A program made the translations under genes and the position numbers. This document shows positions 1 to 9,400 of a stretch of DNA of 64,000 bases, in pieces. Origin of the DNA: Paraburkholderia aspalathi. GTDB taxonomy: Bacteria > Pseudomonadota > Gammaproteobacteria > Burkholderiales > Burkholderiaceae. The notes under the pieces were generated by a model. The model was not told where the DNA came from. It ran no database searches and worked only from the letters and a program-made list of their open reading frames with translations. The stretch lies in NCBI RefSeq assembly GCF_900116445.1, contig NZ_FPBH01000005.1, forward strand, positions 310,001 to 374,000, given 5' to 3'. Every line of letters begins with the position of its first letter. Within the stretch, counting starts at the first letter, position 1.

Positions 1-1022
1 GCCTGATCGAGGCCGCGAAACAAGGCCTGGATAACGACGGCTTCGGCATGGCGTCGGTGCGCTTCATTTGCGGCACGCAAACAGTGCACAAGGATCTCGA
101 AAAAGCGTTGGCCGCATTTCTGCAAACTGACGACTGCATTCTCTACTCCAGCTGTTTTGATGCGAACGGCGGTCTGTTCGAAACCTTGCTCGACGACAAC
201 GACGCCATCATCAGCGACGAGTTGAACCACGCGAGCATCATCGACGGTGTGCGGCTGTCGAAGGCGAAGCGCTTTCGCTACAAGAACAATGACCTCGTGG
301 ATCTCGAAGCCAGGCTGAAAGAAGCGGATGCCGCCGGCGCACGCTTCAAGCTGATCGCTACCGACGGCGTCTTCTCGATGGACGGCATCATCGCCGACCT
401 CGCAGGCATTTGCGATCTCGCCGACCGCTACGGCGCACTCGTGATGGTCGACGATTCGCACGCGGTCGGTTTCGTCGGCGAACATGGGCGCGGCACGCCG
501 GAACATTGCGGTGTGCTGTCGCGCGTCGACATCATTACCGGCACACTTGGTAAGGCATTGGGCGGCGCATCGGGCGGCTACGTTGCAGCGCGCCAGGAAG
601 TCATCGATTTGCTGCGTCAACGCTCGCGTCCCTATCTGTTCTCCAACACGCTGACACCGAGCATCGCCGCCGCTTCGCTGAAAGTACTCGAATTGCTCGC
701 CAGTGACGAAGGCGCGCAACTGCGTGCGCGCGTCCGCGAAAACGGCGCGCATTTCCGCCGCGCGATGAGCGCGCTCGGCTTCACGCTCGTGCCCGGCGAA
801 CACCCGATCATTCCGGTCATGCTGGGCGACGCGCAACTCGCATCGAACATGGCCGACGCGTTGTTGAAGGAAGGCGTATACGTGATCGGCTTCTCGTTCC
901 CCGTGGTGCCCAAAGGCCGCGCACGCATTCGCACGCAAATGAGCGCCGCGCACACGCCGGAACAAATCGATCGAGCTGTCGACGCATTTGCGCGCGTCGG
1001 CCGTCAACTCGGTGTCATCTGA
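1..1022 (+). CDS. kbl: 2-amino-3-ketobutyrate CoA ligase, 5'-truncated
   Basis: PLP-dependent alpha-oxoamine synthase that cleaves 2-amino-3-ketobutyrate with CoA to glycine and acetyl-CoA, the second step of threonine catabolism, in the cytoplasm. The window begins inside the gene: the frame is open from base 3 and reads [15 protein letters not shown] before the first internal ATG, so the true start lies upstream. The family's conserved core is visible: [28 protein letters not shown] (PLP-pyridine Asp and the His that follows) and [10 protein letters not shown] with the Schiff-base Lys. The C-terminus ([15 protein letters not shown]...QLGVI) is complete. tdh starts 13 bp downstream, so the two form an operon that supplies the unstable intermediate directly. 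Identification is firm; only the N-terminal portion is missing. Confidence 0.96.
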   Translation, partial: LIEAAKQGLDNDGFGMASVRFICGTQTVHKDLEKALAAFLQTDDCILYSSCFDANGGLFETLLDDNDAIISDELNHASIIDGVRLSKAKRFRYKNNDLVDLEARLKEADAAGARFKLIATDGVFSMDGIIADLAGICDLADRYGALVMVDDSHAVGFVGEHGRGTPEHCGVLSRVDIITGTLGKALGGASGGYVAARQEVIDLLRQRSRPYLFSNTLTPSIAAASLKVLELLASDEGAQLRARVRENGAHFRRAMSALGFTLVPGEHPIIPVMLGDAQLASNMADALLKEGVYVIGFSFPVVPKGRARIRTQMSAAHTPEQIDRAVDAFARVGRQLGVI

Positions 1023-1035
1023 AGCGGAGGCGCAT

Positions 1036-2067
1036 ATGAAAGCATTGGCAAAACTCGAACGCGCACCGGGCCTCACGCTGACGGATGTGAAGAAACCCGA
1101 AGTCGGTCACAACGACGTGATGATCCGCATCACGCGCACCGCGATTTGCGGCACCGATATCCACATCTGGAAATGGGACGACTGGGCGCAAAAGACGATT
1201 CCCGTACCGATGCATGTCGGCCACGAATACGTCGGCGAAATCGTCGAGATGGGTCAGGAAGTGCGCGGCTTTGCGATCGGCGATCGCGTGTCGGGCGAAG
1301 GGCATATCACCTGCGGATTCTGTCGCAACTGTCGTGCAGGACGCCGGCATCTGTGCCGCAATACGGTGGGCGTTGGTGTGAATCGCGAAGGCGCATTCGC
1401 CGAATACCTCGTGATTCCCGCGTTCAACGCGTTCAAGATCCCGCCTGAAATCTCCGACGATCTCGCCGCGATCTTCGATCCGTTCGGCAACGCAACGCAT
1501 ACGGCGCTGTCGTTCAACCTGGTCGGCGAAGACGTGCTGATTACCGGCGCCGGGCCCATCGGCATCATGGCGGTAGCGATTGCGAAACATGTTGGCGCAC
1601 GCAATGTGGTGATTACCGACGTCAACGACTATCGCCTCGAACTCGCGCGCAAGATGGGCGCGACGCGTGCGGTTAACGTCTCGCGTGAATCGTTGCGCGA
1701 CGTGATGGCTGATCTGCACATGGCCGAAGGTTTCGACGTCGGGCTGGAAATGTCAGGCGTGCCGAGCGCTTTCACCAGCATGCTCGAAGCGATGAACCAC
1801 GGCGGCAAGATTGCGCTGCTCGGCATTCCGCCTGCGCAGACCGCTATCGACTGGACCCAGGTGATCTTCAAAGGCCTCGAAATCAAGGGCATTTATGGCC
1901 GCGAGATGTTCGAGACCTGGTACAAGATGGTCGCGATGCTGCAGAGTGGTTTGGATCTGTCGCCGATCCTCACGCACCACTTCAAGGTCGACGATTATCA
2001 GGAAGCGTTCGCCACGATGCTCTCAGGCGAGAGCGGCAAGGTCATTCTCGACTGGACCGCTGCATGA
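1036..2067 (+). CDS. tdh: L-threonine 3-dehydrogenase
   Basis: Zinc- and NAD-dependent medium-chain dehydrogenase that oxidises L-threonine to 2-amino-3-ketobutyrate, the substrate of the upstream kbl product. The 343-residue length matches E. coli Tdh (341). Visible motifs: catalytic-zinc Cys in ICGTDIH, the GHEYVGEI segment, a structural-zinc cluster [15 protein letters not shown], and a Rossmann GAGPIGI loop. I chose the ATG at 1036, preceded by GAAGCGGAGG, over an in-frame start 48 bp upstream that would overlap kbl and add a non-homologous MRASAVNS leader. It is the last gene of the operon and is followed by a strong terminator. Confidence 0.97.
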   Translation: MKALAKLERAPGLTLTDVKKPEVGHNDVMIRITRTAICGTDIHIWKWDDWAQKTIPVPMHVGHEYVGEIVEMGQEVRGFAIGDRVSGEGHITCGFCRNCRAGRRHLCRNTVGVGVNREGAFAEYLVIPAFNAFKIPPEISDDLAAIFDPFGNATHTALSFNLVGEDVLITGAGPIGIMAVAIAKHVGARNVVITDVNDYRLELARKMGATRAVNVSRESLRDVMADLHMAEGFDVGLEMSGVPSAFTSMLEAMNHGGKIALLGIPPAQTAIDWTQVIFKGLEIKGIYGREMFETWYKMVAMLQSGLDLSPILTHHFKVDDYQEAFATMLSGESGKVILDWTAA

Positions 2068-2105
2068 TTTGAAAAAGCGCTGCATTCAAGCGCAACTGCT
2101 GAAAC

Positions 2106-2146
2106 AAAACGCCCGCACCGCGCTCACGCGCCTGCGGGCGTTTTTT
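2106..2146 (+). terminator. Rho-independent terminator after tdh, probably bidirectional
   Basis: Arms CGCCCGCA (2110-2117) and TGCGGGCG (2133-2140) are followed by six T residues on the plus strand. AAAAC precedes the left arm, so the minus strand reads a shorter T tract. The hairpin overlaps the last codons and stop (2124-2126) of the convergent yceI-like gene, so one structure may end both transcripts. Confidence 0.85.
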
Positions 2147-2774
2147 CGAACTCAGCCTGAATACGCACATGAATATCGTCGCCGACAGCCGGATACCATG
2201 TCGACAAACCGAACTTCGCGCGGCTGAAATGCCCTTCCGCGGAAAAGCCGAGTGTGTCTTTTTTCGTGAGCGGATCGGGCGCGAAGCCGTTGAAGGTCAC
2301 ATCGAGCGTCACAGGTTGCGTCACGCCGTGAATCGTCAGATCGCCGGTCAACGTGCCGCGCGAATCGCCGGTGCGCTCAAAGTGCGTGCTGACGAAGCGC
2401 AGCTCAGGATAGCGTGCGACGTCGAGCATGCTGTCGCTTTTCACCATCTTGTCGAGTAGTGGCACATTCGTATCGATGCTCGCGGCGTCGATCGTGATCG
2501 CCACGCTACTCTTGTCCATCCCGCCTTCGTTCCAGTCGAGTTGCCCCTGCCTGCGATCGAAGCGCATCGTAAAGCGCGAGTACTTGAAGTGATCGATGTC
2601 GAAGGTGATGCTGCAATGGTCCCGATCGAGATCGTAGCGGCCAGGCGGCACGCGTGCTTCGTTCTGGCTGACCGTATGGGTGAGCACTTGCAAAGGCGTG
2701 CAGGCCATCGAAGTCAGCAGCGCTGCGCTGAGTAACGCGCGTACCAAGGTGATGCGGACAACAGGGAAGCTCAT
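2124..2774 (-). CDS. YceI-family periplasmic lipid-binding protein (probable lipoprotein)
   Basis: A 216-residue YceI-like protein; the family forms a lipocalin-like barrel that binds isoprenoid or fatty lipids in the periplasm. Residues 1-25 form a hydrophobic signal peptide ending in SMAC, a slightly atypical lipobox, so lipidation at Cys25 is probable rather than certain. Family hallmarks are PGRYDLDRDHCSITFDIDHFKYSRFTMRF at the mature N-terminus, a DLTIHGVTQPVTLDV strand pair and the C-terminal FGLSTWYPAVGDDIHVRI. It is convergent with tdh and shares its terminator. The physiological ligand cannot be told from the sequence. Confidence 0.9.
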   Translation of the reverse strand: MSFPVVRITLVRALLSAALLTSMACTPLQVLTHTVSQNEARVPPGRYDLDRDHCSITFDIDHFKYSRFTMRFDRRQGQLDWNEGGMDKSSVAITIDAASIDTNVPLLDKMVKSDSMLDVARYPELRFVSTHFERTGDSRGTLTGDLTIHGVTQPVTLDVTFNGFAPDPLTKKDTLGFSAEGHFSRAKFGLSTWYPAVGDDIHVRIQAEFEKTPAGA

Positions 2775-2846
2775 GGAATTCGTCCGGTTGGTCGATCAGC
2801 ATCACGATAACAGCATGCGCAGCAATCCGCCGAAGCGCACAAAAAC

Positions 2847-2875
2847 TTGACGAAGGAGAATGATCGTTCTACCCT
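2847..2875 (+). promoter_or_regulatory. Candidate sigma70 promoter with operator in the spacer, upstream of tetR-like gene
   Basis: TTGACG (2847-2852) and TACCCT (2870-2875) are separated by exactly 17 bp. The spacer holds the near-perfect palindrome GAATGATCGTTC (2858-2869), which fits TetR autorepression. The start codon at 2882 is only 7 bp past the -10 box and no ribosome binding site lies in between, so the transcript may be leaderless. This is inferred from sequence alone. Confidence 0.55.
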
Positions 2876-2881
2876 TCGCAC

Positions 2882-3583
2882 ATGGCTACTCAAACCCCAA
2901 CTGAATTGCTTGCATCCGGCAGCGCGCGTGAAAGGCTGCTCGATGCCGCGGAGGCGTTGATCTACGCCGGCGGTATCCATGCCACCGGTGTCGATGCGAT
3001 CGTCAAGCAATCCGGTACTGCGCGTAAGAGCTTTTACACGCACTTCGAATCGAAAGACGCGCTTGTCGCGGCCGCGCTGGAGCGGCGCGACGAACGCTGG
3101 ATGAACTGGTTTATCGCGGGCGCGTTGCAGCACGGCAAGACTGCACGCGCACACCTGCTCGGCATGTTCGATGTGCTGCGCGAATGGTTCGCGTCGGAGG
3201 ACTTTCACGGCTGCGCGTTTCTGAACGCCGCCGGCGAAATCGCCTCCGCGGAGGATCCGATCCGGATCGTCGCGCGTGAACACAAGGAGCGCCTGCTCGT
3301 GTTCGTGCGAACCCAGTGCGATGACTACGCGGCCGAATCGGGCATGGACGCGCGCCGCGCCGCGCGCTTGTCGCGCCAATGGCTGATCCTGCTCGACGGC
3401 GCCATTGCCGTGGCGCTGGTGAGCGGTGAGGCCGACGCCGCGCTCGACGCGCGAGCCGCCGCCGAAGCCTTGCTCAATACCGAGTCCGCAAGCGAATCGA
3501 ACCCACTCGCAGGTAAGTCCGCGAGCAAGTCCCCAAGTGAAGCCCGAAGCAAACGACCGCCATCCCGGCGCACAGAAACCTGA
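2882..3583 (+). CDS. TetR/AcrR-family transcriptional regulator
   Basis: A 233-residue one-component repressor. The N-terminal HTH is recognisable (residues about 15-62): [47 protein letters not shown]. The C-terminal ligand-binding half includes [17 protein letters not shown], typical of YxaF/LmrA-like TetR proteins. The tail (residues about 205-233) is Ser/Lys/Arg-rich and probably disordered. The ATG at 2882 is the only start that keeps the full HTH. It sits 17 bp upstream of a DUF1348 gene, forming a two-gene unit, and likely represses itself through GAATGATCGTTC at 2858-2869. The inducer is unknown. Confidence 0.9.
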   Translation: MATQTPTELLASGSARERLLDAAEALIYAGGIHATGVDAIVKQSGTARKSFYTHFESKDALVAAALERRDERWMNWFIAGALQHGKTARAHLLGMFDVLREWFASEDFHGCAFLNAAGEIASAEDPIRIVAREHKERLLVFVRTQCDDYAAESGMDARRAARLSRQWLILLDGAIAVALVSGEADAALDARAAAEALLNTESASESNPLAGKSASKSPSEARSKRPPSRRTET

Positions 3584-3600
3584 CTGAGGAAACACACACC

Positions 3601-4080
3601 ATGGCTGACTCGATCGAAACCCGCCCGCCTCTTCCGCCCTTCACACGCGAAACCGCGATCCAGAAGGTACGCGCCGCGGAAGACGGCTGGAATACCCGCG
3701 ACCCCGAACGCGTGTCGCTCGCATACACACCGGATAGCGTCTGGCGCAACCGTGCCGAGTTCACGCATGGCCGAGCGGAGATCGTCGGCCTGTTGCGCCG
3801 CAAATGGGCAAAGGAACTCGACTACCGCCTGATCAAGGAACTATGGGCATTCACGGATAACCGCATCGCTGTGCGCTTCGCTTACGAATGGCACGACGAC
3901 TCCAACAACTGGTTCCGTTCTTACGGTAATGAGAATTGGGAGTTCGATGAGCACGGGCTGATGGCGCGCCGGCATGCCAGCATCAACGACCTGCCGATCC
4001 GCGAGGCCGACCGTCTTTATCATTGGCCGCTCGGCCGCCGTCCTGACGACCATCCGGGCCTGTCCGACCTCGGCCTCTAG
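3601..4080 (+). CDS. DUF1348 (SnoaL/NTF2-like) family protein
   Basis: A 159-residue small alpha+beta-barrel protein of the nuclear transport factor 2 superfamily. The family signature runs through [55 protein letters not shown] and [14 protein letters not shown]. Such proteins often have a polar pocket and small-molecule or isomerase-like roles, but no reaction is established for DUF1348. It is translated 17 bp after the TetR gene (GAGGAAACACACACC before the ATG), so it is probably the regulated target of that repressor. Confidence 0.88.
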   Translation: MADSIETRPPLPPFTRETAIQKVRAAEDGWNTRDPERVSLAYTPDSVWRNRAEFTHGRAEIVGLLRRKWAKELDYRLIKELWAFTDNRIAVRFAYEWHDDSNNWFRSYGNENWEFDEHGLMARRHASINDLPIREADRLYHWPLGRRPDDHPGLSDLGL

Positions 4081-4303
4081 ACCTCTCCCAACGATCGAAG
4101 GTGGACACGTGCCGTGTGTTCACCGCTCTGCCATCGGTTCTCCGTTATCGTTGCGTCTGCGCCCTGGGGCACGTGCCGTGCCCGCGTGCCCGAGCGTGTC
4201 CTCCACATCGCCAGTACGGGTTGAGGTACAGTGCGCGACGGACGACAAGCAAGAATACCTAGAACACAGATGACACCGGCGTTCGATCGGTGGCGGAGAA
4301 TAC

Positions 4304-4822
4304 ATGCATTTTCGTCAGACAAAAAAGCAGATTCGACACGCGGCCGTAGCGCTCGTCGCGAGCCTCGCCGCAGCGTCCGCTGCGCATGCGGGCAACTGGT
4401 GCGAGGGCGGCATATGGGTCGACGCCATGCTTGGTTCGTATCACATCAATCCCGACCCCAATACCCATTTCGAGCAGTTCAATCCTGGCCTTGGCGTTGA
4501 ATGCTGGCTCAACAATCAATGGGCGGTGACTGCCGGCGGCTTCCGCAATTCGCTGCGGCGCCCTTCTTATTATGGCGGCGGTGTCTGGGCGCCCGAGTTC
4601 GCGCACTGGGGCATTGTGCGGATCGCGGCGATCGGCGGGATTATCTCGGGCTATAACTACGGCAACTGGGGTCTCGGCCGCAACCACACGATCGGGCCGG
4701 TGGTCGCGCCGATCGTGATGGTCGACTACAAGCGCGTCGGGGCTAACTTCATTGTGATTCCGCCGATCCCCTCGGACAATCTTCCGTTCACGATCGGGTT
4801 TCAGGTGAAGGTGAAGTTCTAG
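4304..4822 (+). CDS. Small exported protein, probable outer-membrane beta-barrel
   Basis: A 172-residue protein with a clear signal peptide (basic N-terminus, hydrophobic core, cleavage after AAASAAHA at about residue 29). The mature part alternates aromatic/hydrophobic and small residues (GGIWVDAMLGSYHI, NPGLGVECWL, QWAVTAGGF) and ends in a C-terminal Phe after alternating residues (TIGFQVKVKF), the usual signal for barrel insertion. Size and layout resemble PagL/PagP-type eight-stranded barrels, but I see no convincing catalytic motif and do not assign an enzyme. GGCGGAGAATAC precedes the ATG. The 18-bp motif array starts six bases after the stop codon. Confidence 0.7.
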   Translation: MHFRQTKKQIRHAAVALVASLAAASAAHAGNWCEGGIWVDAMLGSYHINPDPNTHFEQFNPGLGVECWLNNQWAVTAGGFRNSLRRPSYYGGGVWAPEFAHWGIVRIAAIGGIISGYNYGNWGLGRNHTIGPVVAPIVMVDYKRVGANFIVIPPIPSDNLPFTIGFQVKVKF

Positions 4823-4827
4823 TCTGC

Positions 4828-5201
4828 AAAGGTGAGCGATTCCAGGATGGTGAGGAATTCCAGGAGATGGCGGCATCGTGACCAAAGGTGAGGATCGCCA
4901 GGAAATATCGTCAACACAGTCAAAGGTGAGGAATTCCAGGAGACGCAACTACCTCGACGAACGGTGAGCTGTTCCAGGGAGCATGACATCACGTCGGCGA
5001 GAGGTGAGCGGTTCCAGGAGGTGTCGCCATATCAGCGAGAGGTGAGTCGTCTCGTGAGCTGAACTGCACCGTAGAAGCAAGCAAAGCCCACGCCAAGGTG
5101 AGGCGTTCCAGGAGGTCGCTCGCCAAAGGTGAGCGATTCCAGGAGGTGAGCAATCGCCGCGTTGAGTACGCACCTGAAATAAGGTGAGGATTTCCAGGGA
5201 G
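4828..5201 (+). repeat. Array A: ten copies of GGTGAG-N6-CAGGAG-type motif
   Basis: This intergenic stretch between convergent genes is filled with a short motif, consensus AAAGGTGAGNNNTTCCAGGAG. Copies begin near 4828, 4849, 4884, 4922, 4963, 5002, 5040 (degenerate), 5095, 5125 and 5180, all in the same orientation, at irregular spacing of 20-55 bp. The block 5031-5203 can be aligned with 10190-10358 on the far side of the sugar-acid cassette. Reverse-frame readings of it give spurious repeats such as PGIPH/PGIAHL. No protein-coding signal is apparent. Confidence 0.9.
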
Positions 5202-5235
5202 TCGTAGTCATTGCCGCTGACAGCGCACCACGACA

Positions 5236-6309
5236 CTAAGTGCTTTCCCGCTCGATCAGACTGAACCCCACATCGACGATTGGCTCACTGCCAGCGCGAT
5301 TCTCAATCCGATCGACTAGCATGGTCGCCGCAAGCGTTCCGATTCTCGTGCCGTCGATTCTCATGGTCGACAACGGTGGCGTGGTGTCCTTCGCGAAATT
5401 CAGATCACCGTAGCCAATCACACGCAGTTTCTCTGGTACTGAGATATCCCGGTACTCAGCTTCCATCAACACGCCTAGCGCCAGAATATCCGCGCCGCAA
5501 AAAACGGCGTCAATATCGGCGTGCGTGTCGAGCAAGCCCTTCAGCGCCCGTCGCCCGTCGCCCAGATTCGCAGGTGACTCGACCGTCATGACAGGAATGG
5601 AGGAGATTGCTTTGCCATTTCCGAACGCTTTGAGGAAAGCTTTGGTGCGGGCCTGCGCGCGCCGGTCGCTGGGCGTGACGACAGCGGGCCGCCGCACGCC
5701 ACGCGTCTTCAGAAAGTCCGCGGCTGCCCTCCCGACGTTCTCATGAGAGAAGCCGACCAGCATGTCGATAGGCTCGCGTGTCAGGTCCCAGGTCTCGACG
5801 ACAGGAATGCCGCACGCGCGCAGCTTTTGCCTCGCACTCTGGGAATGGATGACGCCGGTCAGTACGATGCCGGCCGGTCGGCGGCCGATCACCGCATCAA
5901 GCAGGGCGTCTTCGCGCGACTCGTCGTATCCGCTTTGCCCAATCAGCAACTGGTAGCCCGCCGCGGCAAGCTCGGTCGTCAGGGCGCCGACGGTTTCCTG
6001 AAACACGCTCCCGGCCATCGCCGGAATCAACGCGACGATGAGATGGCTGCGAGTCGACGCCAGCGAACCGGCGATGAGGTCAGGCGTGTACCCGGTTTGC
6101 CGGACGGCCGCCTGGACACGCTCCAGCGTATCGACCGAAACTAGTTCAGGCGTGTTCAGTGCGCGTGAGACGGTCACTTTCGTCACGCCGACGAGCGCCG
6201 CGAGATCGCTCAGCGTTACGCGGCCGGAATTCTTGCGGGCGCGCCGGGAGGCGCTGCGTTCGACAGGGGCAAGCAGGGTAGTTGGCGGTTTGCTCACGAC
6301 GTTGATCAC
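5236..6309 (-). CDS. LacI/GntR-type sugar-acid repressor
   Basis: A 357-residue LacI-family regulator. The HTH and hinge are at about residues 30-85 (VTLSDLAALVGVTKVTVSRALNTPELV...). The periplasmic-binding-protein-like effector domain follows (LIVALIPAMAGSVF, GFSHENVGRAAADFL, DAVFCGADILALGVL). The order resembles E. coli GntR, the gluconate-responsive LacI member. It is transcribed divergently from the dehydratase-transporter-aldolase operon. A near-perfect dyad in the shared intergenic region (6366-6394) fits as its operator. Expected role: repression of the cassette until its sugar-acid inducer appears. The inducer itself is inferred only. Confidence 0.93.
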   Translation of the reverse strand: MINVVSKPPTTLLAPVERSASRRARKNSGRVTLSDLAALVGVTKVTVSRALNTPELVSVDTLERVQAAVRQTGYTPDLIAGSLASTRSHLIVALIPAMAGSVFQETVGALTTELAAAGYQLLIGQSGYDESREDALLDAVIGRRPAGIVLTGVIHSQSARQKLRACGIPVVETWDLTREPIDMLVGFSHENVGRAAADFLKTRGVRRPAVVTPSDRRAQARTKAFLKAFGNGKAISSIPVMTVESPANLGDGRRALKGLLDTHADIDAVFCGADILALGVLMEAEYRDISVPEKLRVIGYGDLNFAKDTTPPLSTMRIDGTRIGTLAATMLVDRIENRAGSEPIVDVGFSLIEREST

Positions 6310-6325
6310 TCAGGCCCGAAAAAAG

Positions 6326-6353
6326 TTGCTGGCGATTATGGCAAAACCATACT
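6326..6353 (+). promoter_or_regulatory. Candidate promoter of the sugar-acid operon
   Basis: TTGCTG (6326-6331) and CATACT (6348-6353) are separated by 16 bp, just upstream of the operator at 6366-6394, so bound repressor would cover the transcription start region. The match to sigma70 consensus is modest. Confidence 0.4.
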
Positions 6354-6365
6354 ACCATGCGTCGT

Positions 6366-6394
6366 ATGTTACCGGTTACATGAACCGGTAACAT
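6366..6394. promoter_or_regulatory. LacI-family operator (two overlapping palindromes)
   Basis: ATGTTACCGGTT (6366-6377) and AACCGGTAACAT (6383-6394) are exact reverse complements around a 5-bp centre. Each arm also seeds its own 16-bp near-palindrome around a central CCGG, as expected for LacI-family boxes and like the TTACC(C/G)GTAAC-type boxes I recall for GntR/IdnR. The site lies between the divergent repressor and its operon and may bind two dimers. Confidence 0.8.
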
Positions 6395-6463
6395 CGATTA
6401 GAAGAAAAGCGATTGGCGCGACCCGAGTGCGTGCGCCCAGAACTTGAGAGACAGGAGAGCAGC

Positions 6464-8011
6464 ATGTCGCAGGCTGGTACGGTGTTGAGCGAGCCGCTGA
6501 TCCGGCTTAACGCCGCGGACAATGTACTGATCGCGCGAGAATCGCTGTCGATCGGACAGCAACTGTGCATCGGCGAGGCGACGATCCGCATCCGCGCGCA
6601 GGTCACCGCGGGTCACAAAGTCGCCGCTTATCGTATCCCACGTGGTGCGCCGATCCGTAAATACGACACCGTCATTGGCCTCGCGGCTCGCGACATCGAG
6701 GCGGGCGATCACGTCCACACTCATAACGTCGAGCTGATCGATTTCGAGCGCGATCCGGGTTTCTGTCTCGATGTGCGTCCGGTCGAGTACGTGGCGGAAG
6801 CTGAACGGGCCACATTCAACGGCATCGTTCGGCCCGATGGGCGAGTCGCGACGCGCAACTTCATCGGGATTCTGGCATCGGTCAATTGTTCGTCGACCGT
6901 TATCAAGAATATCGCCGCCTGGTTTACGCCGGAGCGGCTTGCGCCTTATCCCAATGTCGATGGCGTGGTCGCATTCGCGCAGACAAGTGGCTGCGGGATG
7001 TCATCGCCCAGCGAACACTTCGATGTCCTGCGCCGGACGCTCGCCGGCTATGCGCGTCATCCCAATCTTGCCGGGGTGCTGATTGTCGGGTTGGGCTGCG
7101 AACGCAATCAGGTGGGCGACCTGCTCGATTCACAAGGACTTCATGTCGGTACGTCGGTCCACGCGTTGGTGATGCAGGACGAAGGTGGCACCCGGGCAAC
7201 GATCGAAGCGGGGATCGCTGCCATACAGAAGATGCTGCCGTCGGCGAACGATATCGAGCGTCGCCCGGTGTCGGCGAGCCACATCAAAATCGGTCTGGAA
7301 TGTGGCGGCTCCGATGGCTTTTCGGGCATCACGGCCAATCCGGCCCTGGGCGCGGCCATGGATATTCTGGTGCGCCATGGCGGCACGGCGATTCTTTCCG
7401 AAACCCCCGAAATTCACGGCGTCGAATACATGCTGACGCGCCGTGCGGTGACACCGGAAGTCGGTCAGAAATTGCTCGACCGGCTTGCGTGGTGGGAGCG
7501 TTATACGCGCGGCCACAACGGTCAGTTCAACGGTGTCGTCGGCCCGGGTAATCAGAAGGGCGGACTCGCTAACATCTTCGAAAAATCGCTCGGATCGGCG
7601 ATGAAAGGCGGCACGACGCCGCTGCAGGCCGTCTACGAATACGCCGAGCCGATCGATCAGGCTGGCTTCGTCTTCATGGATTCGCCAGGCTACGATCCCG
7701 TTGCGGTGACCGGACAGATTGCAAGCGGCGCAAACCTGATTTGCTTCACGACCGGCCGCGGTTCCATGTTCGGCTCGAAGCCCGCGCCCACGCTCAAGCT
7801 CGCGAGCAACACGCCGATGTTCAAGCGGCTCTCCGACGACATGGACATCAATTGCGGACTTGTCCTTGATGGTGAGCGGTCAGTCGAGGAGATGGGGAAA
7901 GATATCTTCGAGCACATTCTGCGGGCCGCGTCGGGTGAGCGCACCCGTAGTGAATTGCTCGGGCTGGGCGATCACGAATTTGTGCCCTGGCATATGGGCA
8001 TCGTGAGCTGA
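6464..8011 (+). CDS. UxaA/GarD-family sugar-acid dehydratase
   Basis: A 515-residue dehydratase related to altronate dehydratase UxaA (495 aa) and galactarate dehydratase GarD (523 aa). Such enzymes remove water from an aldonate or aldarate, giving a 2-keto-3-deoxy acid. An N-terminal SAF-like domain (about residues 1-90; GHKVAAYRI, AGDHVHTHN) precedes the large catalytic domain: RPDGRVATRNFIGI, SGCGM, GLGCERNQ, ECGGSDGFSGITANPA, GNQKGGLANI, MDSPGYDPVAVTGQIASGA and FTTGRGS. The ATG at 6464 follows GACAGGAGAGC; an in-frame start at 6413 would add an unrelated leader. Together with the transporter and an HpaI/GarL-type aldolase it forms a complete uptake-dehydrate-cleave route; the substrate (galactarate, glucarate or altronate) is not fixed by sequence. 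Confidence 0.88.
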   Translation: MSQAGTVLSEPLIRLNAADNVLIARESLSIGQQLCIGEATIRIRAQVTAGHKVAAYRIPRGAPIRKYDTVIGLAARDIEAGDHVHTHNVELIDFERDPGFCLDVRPVEYVAEAERATFNGIVRPDGRVATRNFIGILASVNCSSTVIKNIAAWFTPERLAPYPNVDGVVAFAQTSGCGMSSPSEHFDVLRRTLAGYARHPNLAGVLIVGLGCERNQVGDLLDSQGLHVGTSVHALVMQDEGGTRATIEAGIAAIQKMLPSANDIERRPVSASHIKIGLECGGSDGFSGITANPALGAAMDILVRHGGTAILSETPEIHGVEYMLTRRAVTPEVGQKLLDRLAWWERYTRGHNGQFNGVVGPGNQKGGLANIFEKSLGSAMKGGTTPLQAVYEYAEPIDQAGFVFMDSPGYDPVAVTGQIASGANLICFTTGRGSMFGSKPAPTLKLASNTPMFKRLSDDMDINCGLVLDGERSVEEMGKDIFEHILRAASGERTRSELLGLGDHEFVPWHMGIVS

Positions 8012-8050
8012 AACGCCACCTCATTCCTACAAAAAAAGCGGAGACAGAGA

Positions 8051-9400
8051 TTGAACCAAGCCTTGCAACAGGCGCCACGCAGCAAAGTGCGCTGGCTGGT
8101 GGCCGGTCTGATGTGGTCGGCCATTGCCATCAACTATATCGACCGCACGGTGCTGTCCGCCGCGGCTCCCCATCTTCAGGCGGAGTTCCATCTCAGCGCG
8201 ATGGAGATGGGCATTGTGATGTCGGCCTTCTTCTGGTCATACGCGTTGCTGCAATTGCCTGCGGGCATGCTTGCCGATCGCTTCGGACAGAAGATCGTGC
8301 TGGGTGCGTCCGTGTTCTGGTGGTCGCTTGCGACCGCCGTAACCGGACTCGCCACCGGCTTCAAGTCTCTCGTGCTCCTGCGGGTCATGCTGGGCATCGG
8401 CGAAGCGGGCGCCTACCCCAGTAACGCGGGCATCGCCTCGCGATGGTTTCCGCGCAAGGAACGCGCAACGGTGGCCGGCATCTTCGATAGCGGGTCCAAG
8501 CTCGGCGGCGCGGTGGCGCTGCCGCTGATCGCCTGGCTGCTGGCGACGTTCGACTGGAAGGTCACCTTTGCGATCACCGGTGTGCTGGGTCTCATCTGGT
8601 GCGTCGTCTGGGTGTTCGTGTTCAGGGATTCGCCAGCGGATCACAAACGCGTGAATGCGGCCGAGCTTGCCCATATCCGCGATGGCGAAGCGGTGTCGCG
8701 CGGCGACAGCACGGGCGCGGCCGCCGATGTACCCTGGCACAGGCTGTTTGCGCATCGGAACATCTGGGCCATGTGCATCGGCTTCTTCATGATCAACTAC
8801 AACTCGTACTTCTTCATCACCTGGCTGCCGACGTATCTCGTCAAGGAACGCGGCATGAGCCTGATGGAGATGGGCTTCATGGCTTCGCTACCGCTCGTCC
8901 TTTCGATGATCGTCGAGGTATTCGCGGGCTGGGCTTCCGATCGTGTGTATGCATCTGGAAAGTTGTCGCTCACCGCGACCCGAAAACTGTTCCTCGTGGT
9001 CGGCCTGGTGATGGCGTCAAGCATTGGACTCGCGGCGTTCGCCACTTCTCCGCTCGTGGCCGTCGCATTGCTCTGCGTGGCGAAGTCGGGCACGACCGTC
9101 GCCGCATCCCAGGTCTGGGCGCTACCGGGCGATGTCGCGCCGGGGAACATGGTGTCGCGGGTGGCGGGCATCCAGAACACCGTCTCCAACATGGGCGGCG
9201 TGGTCGGGCCGATCGTCACCGGCGCGATCGTCGGTGCAACCGGTTCGTTCATTCCCGCGCTGCTGTTCTCGTCGGGGCTGATCGTGATCGCGATCCTCAA
9301 CTACCTGTTCCTGCTCGGAAAGGTGGAGCCCATTCAATTCAATCAAGTCCCCGTGGAGGCTAGAAATCGTGATGAACGCAACGTCGATGTCAGCGCTTAA
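8051..9400 (+). CDS. MFS sugar-acid:H+ symporter (ACS/DgoT-GudP type)
   Basis: A 449-residue, twelve-helix major facilitator. The N-terminal [23 protein letters not shown], the loop-2 signature [13 protein letters not shown] and [24 protein letters not shown] are typical of the anion:cation symporter branch that includes DgoT, GudP and GarP. The start is TTG at 8051, 10 bases after GCGGAGACAG, with no closer ATG in frame. The 3' end overlaps the aldolase start by about 29 bp, implying translational coupling. Expected role: inner-membrane import of the acid consumed by the adjacent dehydratase. Confidence 0.9.
   Translation: MNQALQQAPRSKVRWLVAGLMWSAIAINYIDRTVLSAAAPHLQAEFHLSAMEMGIVMSAFFWSYALLQLPAGMLADRFGQKIVLGASVFWWSLATAVTGLATGFKSLVLLRVMLGIGEAGAYPSNAGIASRWFPRKERATVAGIFDSGSKLGGAVALPLIAWLLATFDWKVTFAITGVLGLIWCVVWVFVFRDSPADHKRVNAAELAHIRDGEAVSRGDSTGAAADVPWHRLFAHRNIWAMCIGFFMINYNSYFFITWLPTYLVKERGMSLMEMGFMASLPLVLSMIVEVFAGWASDRVYASGKLSLTATRKLFLVVGLVMASSIGLAAFATSPLVAVALLCVAKSGTTVAASQVWALPGDVAPGNMVSRVAGIQNTVSNMGGVVGPIVTGAIVGATGSFIPALLFSSGLIVIAILNYLFLLGKVEPIQFNQVPVEARNRDERNVDVSA

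Noticed and set aside
1015-1719. Long minus-strand ORFs within tdh and other genes
   Set aside because: They are the usual antisense shadows of high-GC genes and have no homology.
4828-5201. CRISPR array
   Set aside because: Repeats are 18-21 bp and degenerate, spacers are irregular (2-55 bp) and related arrays lack spacers of constant size; no cas genes are present.
4949-5236. Minus-strand ORF with LLEFLTF/PGIAHL repeats
   Set aside because: It is the reverse translation of the 18-bp motif array, not conserved coding sequence.
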